DNA from: an uncultured Verrucomicrobiota bacterium
GTDB lineage: Bacteria > Verrucomicrobiota > Kiritimatiellia > Kiritimatiellales > Pontiellaceae
NCBI GenBank assembly: GCA_913065005.1
Contig: CAJYAJ010000005.1
Coordinates: 1 to 50,738, forward strand
Reading direction: 5' to 3'
Length of the DNA: 50,738 bases
Below, in pieces: positions 26,047 through 34,812 of this stretch. Position 1 is the stretch's first letter, and each line of letters begins with the position of its first letter. The notes below the pieces were generated by a model. The model was given only the letters and a program-made list of their open reading frames with translations. It was not told where the DNA came from and searched no databases. A program made the position numbers and the translations under genes.

Positions 26047-27567
26047 ATGAAGCAGCTCGTCGAGCAACAAATCTGTGAACCGGTAACGATTGTAATTTTT
26101 GGTGCATCGGGCGATTTGACGCATCGTAAATTAATACCTGCGCTGTATGCGGCGTTTCAGCAAAAATTGTTGCCGGAGCAGTTTTCGATCGTTGGATTTG
26201 CGCGACGTGATTATGACACACCCTTGTTTCGAAGTATGATGGCGGATGCGGTTGTGAAGTTTTCTCGTTTAGATGTCGATGAGGCATTGGTAGGGGCTTT
26301 TGTTGAGCATATCGATTATTTCAAAGGGGATCTCTCGAATCCAGAGGCGTATCAAGCCTTGCGAACTCTGTTGGCTGAGCCCTCGCGTTATCCAGAAAAT
26401 CGGATGTATTATCTTTCGATTATCCCTGATTTATTTGAAACGGCGGTGCGTTCTTTGAAGGAGGCTGAATTGATCTCTCCCCCGCATACACAACCGTGGA
26501 CGAGAGTGGTGGTGGAAAAGCCGTTTGGGCGCGATGTGGCATCTGCAAATCGATTAAATAGAGAGTTGTTGCGGTATTTGGATGAATCTCAGGTGTATCG
26601 AATCGATCACTATCTGGGCAAGGAGACGGTGCAAAATATTCTTTCGTTTCGATTTGCGAATGCCATTTTTGAGCCGGTTTTTAATCGGACCTACATTGAT
26701 CATATTCAAATCACGGCATCTGAAACGGTGGGTATGGAAATGGGACGGGGTGGGTATTATGATGAGTATGGCGCGTTGCGCGATATGGTGACGAACCATT
26801 TATTACAGTTACTGTGTTTGGTTACCATGGAAGTGCCGAGCGATCTTTCGGCGGATGCAATCCGGAACGAGAAAGTAAAGATTCTGCGGAATGCTAAGTT
26901 GGATTATAAAGAGCAGATTTCAGATGCGGTATTTCGGGGGCAATATGCACGGGGTATCAATGAAGTTGGCGAGGTGATTAAAGGGTATTTGGAAGAGGAT
27001 CGAATCGATCCGCAGTCGGATACAGAGAGTTTTGTGGCGATGCGCTTGATGATTGATAATTGGCGCTGGGCGGGGGTTCCAATCTTGTTGCGTACGGGAA
27101 AACGGATGGCAAAAAAGACGACTGAAATTGCGGTTCAGTTTAAGGTGCCGCCGCTGGAGCTTTTTCAGCAGGTGGAGTGTGATGGGGATGTATGTGATAC
27201 GACACGGATTAAGCCGAATACGTTGATTTTCCAAATCCAGCCAAATGAAGGCATCTTTCTACGTTTGGGCACCAAGCGTCCGGGTATGCGTTTTGTAGTG
27301 GAAGATGTGAAGATGGATTTTTCGTATTCAGGGACGTGGGATGGAACTTTACCAGAGGCATATGAACGGCTTCTTTTAGATATTTTATATGGAGATTCAA
27401 CGCTGTTTACCCGTTCGGATGAGGTGGAGGCAGAGTGGAGTTTGGTTCAGCCGATTTTGGATCGGTTGGCTGAGTTGAAGCCGTATTCTTATGAGCCGGG
27501 TGCATGGGGTGTCTCGGAGGCAGCTCATCTTTTTCATGGGTGTGAAGGATCATGGCGGAATCATTAG
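26047..27567 (+). CDS. zwf: Glucose-6-phosphate 1-dehydrogenase
   Basis: 506 residues, family length about 490-510. First step of the oxidative pentose phosphate route, giving NADPH. NADP-binding FGASGDLTHRKLIPALY (about residues 20-36), substrate site RIDHYLGKETVQN with the catalytic Lys and His, and the later RTGKRMAKK region. ATG 26047 follows AAAGGAGAGAAGT; the open frame extends back over the lptF 5' end and this is rejected. cutA overlaps its end by 16 bases. Confidence 0.96.
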   Translation: MKQLVEQQICEPVTIVIFGASGDLTHRKLIPALYAAFQQKLLPEQFSIVGFARRDYDTPLFRSMMADAVVKFSRLDVDEALVGAFVEHIDYFKGDLSNPEAYQALRTLLAEPSRYPENRMYYLSIIPDLFETAVRSLKEAELISPPHTQPWTRVVVEKPFGRDVASANRLNRELLRYLDESQVYRIDHYLGKETVQNILSFRFANAIFEPVFNRTYIDHIQITASETVGMEMGRGGYYDEYGALRDMVTNHLLQLLCLVTMEVPSDLSADAIRNEKVKILRNAKLDYKEQISDAVFRGQYARGINEVGEVIKGYLEEDRIDPQSDTESFVAMRLMIDNWRWAGVPILLRTGKRMAKKTTEIAVQFKVPPLELFQQVECDGDVCDTTRIKPNTLIFQIQPNEGIFLRLGTKRPGMRFVVEDVKMDFSYSGTWDGTLPEAYERLLLDILYGDSTLFTRSDEVEAEWSLVQPILDRLAELKPYSYEPGAWGVSEAAHLFHGCEGSWRNH

Positions 27568-27887
27568 AGCTCTCGGTTGAGTGGGTGTATGTTACGGCGG
27601 GAAGCGAGGAAGAAGCGGTTTTGTTGGCTCGTACACTTGTGATGGAAAAGTATGCGGCGTGTGCCAATATATTGGGGCCTATTCGGTCGTTTTATCGATG
27701 GAACAATGAAGTTCGTGAGGACGCAGAGGTGGCGTTGGTTTTTAAAACAACTCGTGAGATGCTTCCGGTATGTAAGCAACGGTTGATTGAATTGCATAGC
27801 TATTCGTGCCCGTGTGTTCTTTCTTTCTCGGCAACTGGGGGCACAGATGCGTTCTTAAATTGGGTGAAACTACAGCTGCTCAACTAG
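27552..27887 (+). CDS. cutA: CutA1 divalent-ion tolerance protein
   Basis: 111 residues, slightly over the core. Trimer-forming ferredoxin-like fold; family members bind copper and have been tied to metal tolerance, although the function is not settled. Pattern: VYVTAGSEEEAVLLARTLV, YAACANILGPIRSFYRWN and the C-terminal FLNWVKLQ. The start codon lies inside the zwf end, indicating coupling. Its TAG shares CTAG with the convergent phospholipase-like gene. Confidence 0.92.
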   Translation: MAESLELSVEWVYVTAGSEEEAVLLARTLVMEKYAACANILGPIRSFYRWNNEVREDAEVALVFKTTREMLPVCKQRLIELHSYSCPCVLSFSATGGTDAFLNWVKLQLLN

Positions 27888-28795
27888 CGGAATTCAAGCC
27901 CGATGCCTGCATATTGTGTTCGTAGATGATAGGTGGAAAGCTCTTTTCCATATCCATCAAAATAGAAAAGGGAAAAAGGGATTCCTTCGATTTGTTTGGT
28001 TAGCGTTATACGGCCAGTTAGGTTTTTTAAAGAGTCGGCATCGGCTATTCCAGTTTTAAGTTCAAGACGGGCTGAAAAGTTGAGTAGCGTTTCGCGCATA
28101 GAGAGGAGTTCATAGCTAAAACGAAGACCGTCATAATTTTTGATCGTGGTGAGATTTGGATTTTCTCTCCAAAAGAGGTCATCTTCTCGATCTGTTCGGA
28201 ATGCTTGTTTAGGAAGGTATTTTCGAAAATTAAGGGATATTCGTTGCTTCATGTTCTGGGTTTCATTGAGGGCTAGTTCAGCACTTTTAAAGGTGAAAGA
28301 GAGATAGTCCCATCCACGGCTTACCTGTGTGAGTGCATATTCTCGACTTGTTTTGCTCACTAATTCATCGAAGGCGTCTTTCCCATCACTTGCATCTAGG
28401 GTTTGTCCGTTTGATTCGTGATAGTAGCCGAGTTGAATTTCGCCTTTTTTTGCATGCTGGAATCGATAGCTGATACCTGGATTTTGGCGCCGAGAGAAAA
28501 CAGGGGCAGATTCGTATATGCTATCGGAGACAATATAAAAATCGTAAAGGCCATCATAGGAGAAAAATATTTCAGAGGATGCGTTAAACGTATGGATGGG
28601 ATATTGGATGGAAAGAAGAAATTCAAGATGGGGGTCGTCAGTTAGGACATTATTTCCGGTGGGAATGACATAGGAGAAGTAGTTGGGGTTGTGGCTTGTC
28701 AATTTAGGATGGAGGGAACTGGGTAAATTATAGGTGAAGGCGAGCGTTGTTTGAAACAGAATGAAAAGCATGATAACGAGGGAATGTATCTTCAT
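27884..28795 (-). CDS. pldA: Outer membrane phospholipase A-like protein
   Basis: 303 residues. Signal peptide (cleavage after about A19, FQTTLA), then alternating beta strands as in a 12-strand OMPLA barrel. The catalytic block HESNGQ (H126, S128) matches the His and Ser of OMPLA (HxSNG). The third position, Asn156 in the E. coli sequence SRSWNR, appears as D163 in SRGWDY. OMPLA hydrolyses phospholipids that reach the outer leaflet of the outer membrane. The change at the Asn could alter activity; see the finding. It is divergent from truA. Confidence 0.78.
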   Translation of the reverse strand: MKIHSLVIMLFILFQTTLAFTYNLPSSLHPKLTSHNPNYFSYVIPTGNNVLTDDPHLEFLLSIQYPIHTFNASSEIFFSYDGLYDFYIVSDSIYESAPVFSRRQNPGISYRFQHAKKGEIQLGYYHESNGQTLDASDGKDAFDELVSKTSREYALTQVSRGWDYLSFTFKSAELALNETQNMKQRISLNFRKYLPKQAFRTDREDDLFWRENPNLTTIKNYDGLRFSYELLSMRETLLNFSARLELKTGIADADSLKNLTGRITLTKQIEGIPFSLFYFDGYGKELSTYHLRTQYAGIGLEFR

Positions 28796-28912
28796 TTAAA
28801 ATATCCTTATTTATTATTAAGTAATTAATATATTTAATATTCTATGGGGTTGTAAAGCACCTTTTTCAAATCTGAGCTTGCAGGGGGATTGGCAAATCGG
28901 GAGATTGGGCTA
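28796..28912. other. Divergent intergenic region, pldA / truA
   Basis: A+T-rich, with repeated TTAATATATTTAATATT-like sequence at about 28824-28845, suited to promoters in both directions. Exact elements not resolved. A TTG at 28889 follows AGGGGGAT closely and could start truA eight codons earlier. Confidence 0.4.
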
Positions 28913-29656
28913 ATGGGGTATAGATATTTATTGAAGATTGCATATGAGGGTACGCATTTTGCGGGTTGGCAGGTGCAGCCTAATCAACTGACTGTGCAGG
29001 GCGAGTTGGAGCGGTTACTGGCTGAAATGACGGCGGTTGAGTCGGTTCGATTAGAGGCGTCTGGACGAACGGATACAGGGGTTCATGCGCGAGCTCAGAT
29101 GGCGCATGTGGATTTGTCTAAGGCGATTGATCCGGTCTATTTCCGACGGGGTTTAAATGCTCAGTTACCGGGCGATATACGGGTTGTTCGTATACAACGA
29201 GTATCAGATTCATTCCATGCGCGTTTTGATGCGCAGAGTAAAGAGTATCGTTATTTTATATACAATGGACTGATTGTGCCGCCGCCGTTGCGTCACTATC
29301 GGTTGCAGGAAGGTCGGCGATTGGATGAAACGCGGATGCAGCGGGCCGCGAATCAATTGATCGGTACGCACGATTTTGCTTCTTTTGCTTCGAAACGATG
29401 TGGAGAGGATGAGGATACGGTGCGGACGTTAACGCAATTAAATATAACGCGTCGGGGGGCGGAGGTCATGGTGCAAGCGAGGGCGAATGGATTTTTATAT
29501 AAGATGGTTCGTAGCCTAACTGGATTTTTGATGGAAGTGGGAATGGGTCGTGTGGAGCCTGCGGTTACGCAGTCTATTTTGGAAAAGCAACAACGAACCG
29601 CGCAGGTGCGGACGGCTCAGCCGCAGGGACTCTTTTTGTGGAATGTGAGTTATTAA
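28913..29656 (+). CDS. truA: tRNA pseudouridine(38-40) synthase
   Basis: 247 residues. Makes pseudouridine at positions 38, 39 and 40 of the anticodon stem-loop. Catalytic Asp is D54 in ASGRTDTGVHARAQ; other conserved parts are the N-terminal IAYEGTHFAGWQVQP and the C-terminal FLYKMVRSLTG. ATG 28913 gives a normal N-terminus; a TTG start eight codons earlier is possible. It ends five bases before a convergent tRNA-Lys. Confidence 0.95.
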   Translation: MGYRYLLKIAYEGTHFAGWQVQPNQLTVQGELERLLAEMTAVESVRLEASGRTDTGVHARAQMAHVDLSKAIDPVYFRRGLNAQLPGDIRVVRIQRVSDSFHARFDAQSKEYRYFIYNGLIVPPPLRHYRLQEGRRLDETRMQRAANQLIGTHDFASFASKRCGEDEDTVRTLTQLNITRRGAEVMVQARANGFLYKMVRSLTGFLMEVGMGRVEPAVTQSILEKQQRTAQVRTAQPQGLFLWNVSY

Positions 29657-29661
29657 AAAAG

Positions 29662-29737
<76 letters not shown>

Positions 29738-29907
29738 ATTTGTTTAGATCCCTCTCGAAATCGAACGTTTTCATAAGAAAGCGCTCGTTTCTACTGAATT
29801 GACCTTCGTGACGCAAGTGCGAATTAACAACGAATGATCATTTATCAATCGTTCGACTGGTAGATTTGTTTACGGTCGTATAAACTTTTTTTTATTTGGG
29901 GGGCATA
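29738..29907 (+). promoter_or_regulatory. Structured leader upstream of glgC
   Basis: 170 bases between tRNA-Lys and glgC. A weak promoter-like pair TTGACC (29799-29804), 17 bases, AATTAA is followed by a hairpin CGAATGAT (29831-29838) / ATCGTTCG (29848-29855), and then GTTTAC...GTATAAAC (29868-29885) with a T8 run reaching to about 29893, terminator-like. The ribosome-binding GGGGGG comes directly after. Could be a transcription attenuator; inference only. The tRNA-Lys promoter on the minus strand must also lie here. Confidence 0.4.
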
Positions 29908-31143
29908 ATGAATGTTGTTGGACTCATTTTAGGAGGGGGAGCTGGAACGCGTTTGCAGCCGCTAACGCGGGAACGATCCAAGCCGGCGGTTCCTGTGGCA
30001 GGTAAATTCCGATTGGTGGATATTCCGATCAGTAATTGTATTAATAGTGGGATTCGAAACATTTTTTTGCTGACGCAGTATAATAGTGTTTCTTTGCATC
30101 AGCATATTGCTGCTACCTATCGTTTTGATCAATTTAGTGGGGGGCATGTTCGTGTTTTGGCGGCAGAGCAAACGCCTGATTCGGATGTATGGTTTCAGGG
30201 AACGGCGGATGCAGTTCGACGTTCAATGCGATACTTCAAAGACGATCGGCCAGATTTAGTGGTGATTTTATCTGGAGATCAACTTTACCGAATGAATGTG
30301 CAGGAGGTGATTGATACGCATTTAAAGAGTGGTGCTGAGATTACGGTTAGTACGACGCCGGTGGACCGTGAGGCGGCTCGATCGCTCGGAATTATGCAAG
30401 TGAACGACCAGGGTCAGGTTGTGCAGTTTGTGGAAAAGCCGGCTGAGAATGCCGTGTTGGATGGGTTGGCTGTGAATGATCGGCAGGATGCTTTTCTGGC
30501 AAGTATGGGCATCTATGTATTTAATATGGATGTGCTTTGTTCGTTACTCGAGCAGAATAATCAGACCGATTTTGGGAAGCATATTATTCCGGAAGCGATT
30601 CATTCGCATCGTGTATTTAGCCATGTTTTTGAGGGGTATTGGGAAGATATTGGTACGATTCGATCATTTTGGGCAGCTAATTTGGCGTTAACAGAACCGG
30701 TGCCGCGCTTTTCGTTTTATGATACGGATCAATTAATCTATACGCGAATGCGCTATTTGCCCCCGTCGAAAGTTAACTCTTGTGAGTTGGTGCAGTCGTT
30801 GATTTCAGATGGATGTATCTTATCGGGTGAGCGTATTTGGCGGTCGGTGGTTGGGCTCCGTTCGATTGTTGGCGAAGGCTCCGTGGTGGAAGAGAGCATA
30901 CTGATGGGTGCGGATTTTTATGAGCAAAACTTTGAATCGTATACCAGCGAAATTGCATTAGGCATTGGGAAAAATTGTACTATTCGGAAAGCGATTTTAG
31001 ATAAAAATGTGCGTATTGGTGATGGTGTTTTCATTACGCCTGAAGGTAAGCCGAGTGAAGTGGATGAAGATCTTTTTTGTATTCGTGATGGCATTGTGGT
31101 GATTCCAAAAAATACGGTGATTCCAGATGGAACGCATATCTAG
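29908..31143 (+). CDS. glgC: Glucose-1-phosphate adenylyltransferase
   Basis: 411 residues, in the family range. Makes ADP-glucose for glycogen. N-terminal GGGAGTRLQPLTRERSKPAV, then PAVPVAGKFRLVDIPISNCI, GTADAVRR, the substrate region VEKP, and the C-terminal left-handed helix repeats (SVVEESILMG, CTIRKAILDKNVRIG). ATG 29908 after GGGGGG is preferred; a TTG four codons earlier is in frame. No other glycogen gene is in the window. Confidence 0.96.
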   Translation: MNVVGLILGGGAGTRLQPLTRERSKPAVPVAGKFRLVDIPISNCINSGIRNIFLLTQYNSVSLHQHIAATYRFDQFSGGHVRVLAAEQTPDSDVWFQGTADAVRRSMRYFKDDRPDLVVILSGDQLYRMNVQEVIDTHLKSGAEITVSTTPVDREAARSLGIMQVNDQGQVVQFVEKPAENAVLDGLAVNDRQDAFLASMGIYVFNMDVLCSLLEQNNQTDFGKHIIPEAIHSHRVFSHVFEGYWEDIGTIRSFWAANLALTEPVPRFSFYDTDQLIYTRMRYLPPSKVNSCELVQSLISDGCILSGERIWRSVVGLRSIVGEGSVVEESILMGADFYEQNFESYTSEIALGIGKNCTIRKAILDKNVRIGDGVFITPEGKPSEVDEDLFCIRDGIVVIPKNTVIPDGTHI

Positions 31144-31294
31144 TTTTTGCCTTTGTTTGAAAGGGTGCTTGTCGCGTGTGGATTTGATCGCTAGATTTTC
31201 CACCTTAGTTGCGTAAACGCAGAATCCGTGCCGGAATATAAATGGGATTTCGGGCTATAACGATTTTGTTCGCATGGAAAATAAAGGAAGAAAA
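31144..31294 (+). other. Intergenic region upstream of the NYN-like gene
   Basis: About 150 bases with no recognisable hairpin-T terminator for glgC. Presumably contains the promoter of the four-gene run starting at 31295. AAAGGAAG before the ATG is the ribosome-binding site. Confidence 0.3.
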
Positions 31295-31873
31295 ATGGGA
31301 TTATTAAGTCTTTTTAAACCAAGTAAGAGTGTGGTGGTTGTGGATGTGATTTCACTGTTTAACGCACTGGGCATGAAGGGGGATATTTCTCCGCGCACTC
31401 AGTTGCAGGTATTACGTCGATTAACTCGTTTTGCGGAGCGAGAGGAGGTCGAATTAATTGCTGTATTAAGTGGGGAGCCTCTGCACAAGGCACCGAATAG
31501 AAAAAAATTCGATAGTATTTTGGTTCTCTACAGTAAGTCATCAGCCAAGCATGCTGGATTTGTTGCTCAAACGGCTGTGAAGCGGGGTGCTTTGTTGCTT
31601 ACGGATGATGTGAAGGCCGAGAAGTCGGCGGGTGCATCGGTTGAGAAAATGCGTTTATCAACCTTCCGGAAAGCGTTTGATATGAGCGTGGATGGTGAAT
31701 CAGGAGATGGAGGAGACTCCGGACGGGGTCGACGTCGGCGTCGGACTCGTAAGCCGCGTGGCGAACATGGTGAGAATAGCGCTGGAAATGAAGAATCTGT
31801 GCCGTCGGAAAATCGCCCGGCAACAGAGGGTGATTCAGACGCGATCAATGAATTGATTGATTTGGTGGATTAA
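31295..31873 (+). CDS. NYN/PIN-like domain protein with basic Arg-Gly-rich tail
   Basis: 192 residues. The N-terminal part (SVVVVDVISLFNALG, LTRFAEREEVELIAVLSGE, ILVLYSKSSAKHAGFVAQTA, LLLTDDVKAEKSA) has the alternating strand/helix plan and acidic residues of NYN/YacP-like nucleases, but without a clear full set of catalytic Asp residues. From about residue 143 the tail turns Gly/Ser/Arg-rich (GRGRRRRRTRKPRG) and then acidic. Probable RNA-binding protein. Starts at ATG 31295 behind AAAGGAAG. HAD gene follows after five bases. Confidence 0.5.
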   Translation: MGLLSLFKPSKSVVVVDVISLFNALGMKGDISPRTQLQVLRRLTRFAEREEVELIAVLSGEPLHKAPNRKKFDSILVLYSKSSAKHAGFVAQTAVKRGALLLTDDVKAEKSAGASVEKMRLSTFRKAFDMSVDGESGDGGDSGRGRRRRRTRKPRGEHGENSAGNEESVPSENRPATEGDSDAINELIDLVD

Positions 31874-31878
31874 TTCTC

Positions 31879-32547
31879 ATGTCTAAGGCGCGTCGCACGC
31901 TTTATTTCGATATTGATGGAACATTAATGGTGGCGCGCGGTGCGGGTAGAATTGCTTTCTCTCGAGCTTTTGAAGATGTATACGGACGTCTGATTGATAT
32001 TAGTCACGTCAATTTTGCAGGCGCGACAGATATGGGTGTGGTGCAGGATTTATTGCGAGAGCAGGCGTTGGTTAGTTCGGTCGATCAACAAATTCACTTC
32101 TTTGAGCGGTTAGCTTTTCACTTGGAAACGAATCTGAAGAAGCGTCCTCCACATCTCTTGCCGGGGGTGCTCTCTTTTTTAAAGCAGGTGGCTCCGGTGT
32201 GGAATTTTGCTTTGGTTACGGGAAATACACGTGCGTGTTCGGCTTTAAAATTGCGTTATTCGAAGTTGGATCCCTATTTTGATATCGAGATGGGTGGATA
32301 TGGCGATGATGATGCTTGTCGAAATCGGATGGCTGCGTTGGCGATTGAACGCACGGGTCCGCCGGAACGGGGTTATTTATTGGGTGATACGCCAAAAGAT
32401 ATCAGGGCAGCAAAAGCAAATAAGTTGATATCGGTCGGTGTTTGTACGGGTGCTTTTACGCGTGAGCAACTGATGCTTGAGAGCCCTGATATGATCTTAG
32501 ATTCATTTGAGCAGGCAGACGTTTTATTAGCGGAGCTTTGTGCGTGA
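31879..32547 (+). CDS. HAD-superfamily hydrolase
   Basis: 222 residues. Motif I YFDIDGTLM (nucleophile D11), motif II FALVTGNT, motif III with K at about residue 174-175 and motif IV GDTPKDIRAAK. Helical cap between motifs I and II places it in subfamily I (phosphoglycolate phosphatase/beta-phosphoglucomutase-like). Specific substrate not known. The stop overlaps the GTG start of the SrkA-like gene. Confidence 0.85.
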   Translation: MSKARRTLYFDIDGTLMVARGAGRIAFSRAFEDVYGRLIDISHVNFAGATDMGVVQDLLREQALVSSVDQQIHFFERLAFHLETNLKKRPPHLLPGVLSFLKQVAPVWNFALVTGNTRACSALKLRYSKLDPYFDIEMGGYGDDDACRNRMAALAIERTGPPERGYLLGDTPKDIRAAKANKLISVGVCTGAFTREQLMLESPDMILDSFEQADVLLAELCA

Positions 32548-33539
32548 GTGGTGTTTTTGATTCCCTTACTCCTGAACGAATTCTCGAGGCCGTTGAAGAC
32601 GAAACTGGCCAGTCGTTTACGGGGTTAACCACGCCGCTTCCGAGTTATATTAATCGGGTGTATGAGTTGGAAAATTATGCGGGCGAACGGTTGATCGCAA
32701 AGTTTTATCGGCCGGGCCGATGGAGTCGTGCTGCGTTGGAGGATGAACATCGTTTTCTGCTGGATTGTGCTGCGACAGAAATTCCAGTGGTGGCACCGGT
32801 GATCTTGGAAAATGGGTCCTCAATTGGAAAATGGGAAGAGATTCACTTTACGCTTTTTCCTAAGCGTTCCGGGCGTGAGATGATGTTGCAATCAGATGAG
32901 GGATGGCGGCGTTTAGGGAGCCTGATTGGGCGGATGCATGCGGTGGGTTTGGAGCGTGATGCGGAGCATCGATTGGTTATGCATCCGGAAACGACGACGA
33001 TTCCGGAGCGGGATCAATTGCTGGATGGCGGATGGATGTCGGATCATATATCAGCCTCTTTCCGCTGTGTGGTTGATCGCATTATTGAGATTGCCTTGCC
33101 GCTGTTTGATGAGGTTTTTTTACATCGGATTCATGGGGATTGCCATCGGGCTAATATCTTGGAGCGCCCGGACGAGGGCCTGATGATGATTGATTTTGAT
33201 GATATGGTAATGGGACCAGCAGTGCAGGATTTATGGCTTTTATTACCGGGGTATGCACATGAATGTAGGCGTGAGATTGATTTGATCTTAGAGGGGTATG
33301 AATCGTTTGTGGATTTTGACGATCGCCAATTGCGTATGATGGAGGTGTTGCGGGCGATGCGAATGGTCTATTTCTTATCTTGGTGCAGTACCCAAGCAGG
33401 GGATTATCGATTTCAGACCCTTTTTCCGGATTGGGGGAGCGATCACTTTTGGCAGCGGGAGATTGCGGATTTACAGAAGCAATTACATATCATTGAGCAG
33501 GATTCATATTGGAAAGCAGGGGGTGGGAATGAGTATTAA
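32544..33539 (+). CDS. srkA: SrkA/RdoA-like stress response kinase
   Basis: 331 residues; E. coli SrkA (YihE) is 328. Choline-kinase-like fold protein Ser/Thr kinase that counters cell death under stress in E. coli. Motifs: YINRVYELEN strand, RLIAKFYRPGRWS, catalytic loop IHGDCHRANIL and metal-binding MIDFDDMVMGP. GTG 32544 overlaps the HAD stop (GTGA) and follows GGAG; a TTG two codons earlier is the alternative. The CpXC gene overlaps its end by 11 bases. Confidence 0.85.
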   Translation: MSGVFDSLTPERILEAVEDETGQSFTGLTTPLPSYINRVYELENYAGERLIAKFYRPGRWSRAALEDEHRFLLDCAATEIPVVAPVILENGSSIGKWEEIHFTLFPKRSGREMMLQSDEGWRRLGSLIGRMHAVGLERDAEHRLVMHPETTTIPERDQLLDGGWMSDHISASFRCVVDRIIEIALPLFDEVFLHRIHGDCHRANILERPDEGLMMIDFDDMVMGPAVQDLWLLLPGYAHECRREIDLILEGYESFVDFDDRQLRMMEVLRAMRMVYFLSWCSTQAGDYRFQTLFPDWGSDHFWQREIADLQKQLHIIEQDSYWKAGGGNEY

Positions 33540-34209
33540 GCGAAGTGTGAATATTGCGTGTCCGGGATGTGGAACTACACAAGATATCACTTTGGTGGAG
33601 GTGCTGAACGCTCAGACCGATCCCGATTTGAAAGAAGATTTAATGCATAACAGACTTAATCGAGTGAGTTGTTCCGATTGTGATATCGATTTCCGAGTGG
33701 ATTTGCCATTGCTTTATACCGATGCAAAGGCGGGATTGATGATTCATTGGGTTCCTGAAAATGACGATGCGAATCGAGAACAAATTCTAGAGGAGTTTGA
33801 TGAGGTAATTGAGCGCATGAATGCGGAGGCGGGAGAAGAAGTTTCTGTACCGAACGTGCGATTGGTGATGAACCGGGTTGAGCTGGTTGAATTAATTTAT
33901 ATGATAGAAGCGGGCATGAATCAGCGGGTGGTTGAGTATGTAAAGTATAGTATTTACACGCGTAATCAGGAGAAGTTGGATCCAGAGCGGCATCGGATGT
34001 TATTGAATGTGGAAGATTCAACGGATGATGAACTGCTGTTTGTGATGCAAGATGTGGATGATCGAGAGTTGGGTCAGGTGCTGCGTTATGGTCGGTCGGC
34101 TTATGAATCGTTGCTCGAACTTTTTGCGGATGAACCGGAAGAGTTTATGGAGATGTTTCCGGGGCCATGTATCAGTGCGCGTGATGTATTGCTCGAAGAT
34201 AGAGCGTAG
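33529..34209 (+). CDS. CpXC domain protein
   Basis: 226 residues. N-terminal zinc-ribbon-like C11-P-G-C14 and C48-S-D-C51, the CpXC signature, followed by a helical/acidic region rich in Glu and Asp with VRLVMNRVELVELIYMIEA. Family function is unknown. ATG 33529 lies inside srkA after GGGTGGGA; the longer frame from 33463 is rejected. The two genes are thus coupled, hinting at a kinase plus metal-binding partner, which is inference. Confidence 0.72.
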   Translation: MSIKRSVNIACPGCGTTQDITLVEVLNAQTDPDLKEDLMHNRLNRVSCSDCDIDFRVDLPLLYTDAKAGLMIHWVPENDDANREQILEEFDEVIERMNAEAGEEVSVPNVRLVMNRVELVELIYMIEAGMNQRVVEYVKYSIYTRNQEKLDPERHRMLLNVEDSTDDELLFVMQDVDDRELGQVLRYGRSAYESLLELFADEPEEFMEMFPGPCISARDVLLEDRA

Positions 34210-34232
34210 CGCTTTTCGATTCCGTGCAGTGA

Positions 34233-34742
34233 TTAACCGAATTGCTGATGATATTCGTTCAGAATAGATTGTGCGATTTCTTGAGGGGATCGGTCATCGG
34301 TTTGGACTTGAAACGGGATGGTGTCGTAGAGCGGTTGACGTTGAGCTAAAAGTGCTTGAATCTGTTTTTCTTTATCTCCGGCAAGAAGAGGTCGATTTTG
34401 ATCGTCTCGAACGCGTTGCAGAATGGTTTGGGGGGTAGCGGTGAGGCAGGCAACGAGTCCGTGTTGAGCAAAATCAGAGAGATTGTCTGGGTTGAGGACT
34501 ATGCCGCCGCCGGTGGAGATGATGCTTCCATGTGTTGGAGCTAGTTGCTGAACTAGAGCGCGTTCGAGGTTTCGGAAGTGGGCTTCTCCGTGGTCGGCAA
34601 AGATCTGTGGGATGGATTTTTTTTCGGTGGTTTCGATGAGAGGGGCCATATCGAGGAGGGGAACGTGAAGTTGGGCTGCGAGGTGTGCGCCTACGGTTGT
34701 TTTACCGGTGCCCATAAAACCAACTAGAATAATGTTTTTCAT
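34233..34742 (-). CDS. aroK: Shikimate kinase
   Basis: 169 residues, family length. Phosphorylates shikimate in aromatic amino acid and chorismate synthesis. Walker A GFMGTGKTTVG (residues 8-18), shikimate-binding MAPLIE (normally DxD), FRNLE, and STGGGIVL, then RPLLAG lid. The usual DTD of the shikimate site is MAP here (LLDMAPLIE keeps one D), so one acidic contact may be replaced. ATG follows AGGAG. Chorismate from this route feeds the MqnA step encoded further on. Confidence 0.92.
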   Translation of the reverse strand: MKNIILVGFMGTGKTTVGAHLAAQLHVPLLDMAPLIETTEKKSIPQIFADHGEAHFRNLERALVQQLAPTHGSIISTGGGIVLNPDNLSDFAQHGLVACLTATPQTILQRVRDDQNRPLLAGDKEKQIQALLAQRQPLYDTIPFQVQTDDRSPQEIAQSILNEYHQQFG

Positions 34743-34763
34743 TCCGATACTCCTATCTGGATA

Positions 34764-34790
34764 TAAAAAAACGCTCCCGAGGAGCGTTTT
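34764..34790 (-). terminator. Intrinsic terminator between the 60-residue gene and aroK
   Basis: Stem AAAACGCTCC (34768-34777) and GGAGCGTTTT (34781-34790) with a 3-base loop. On the minus strand it is followed by a run of T (plus-strand A run 34764-34770). It separates the small basic protein gene from aroK. Confidence 0.85.
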
Positions 34791-34812
34791 GCAAGCGTTC
34801 GTTGAAGGTGTT

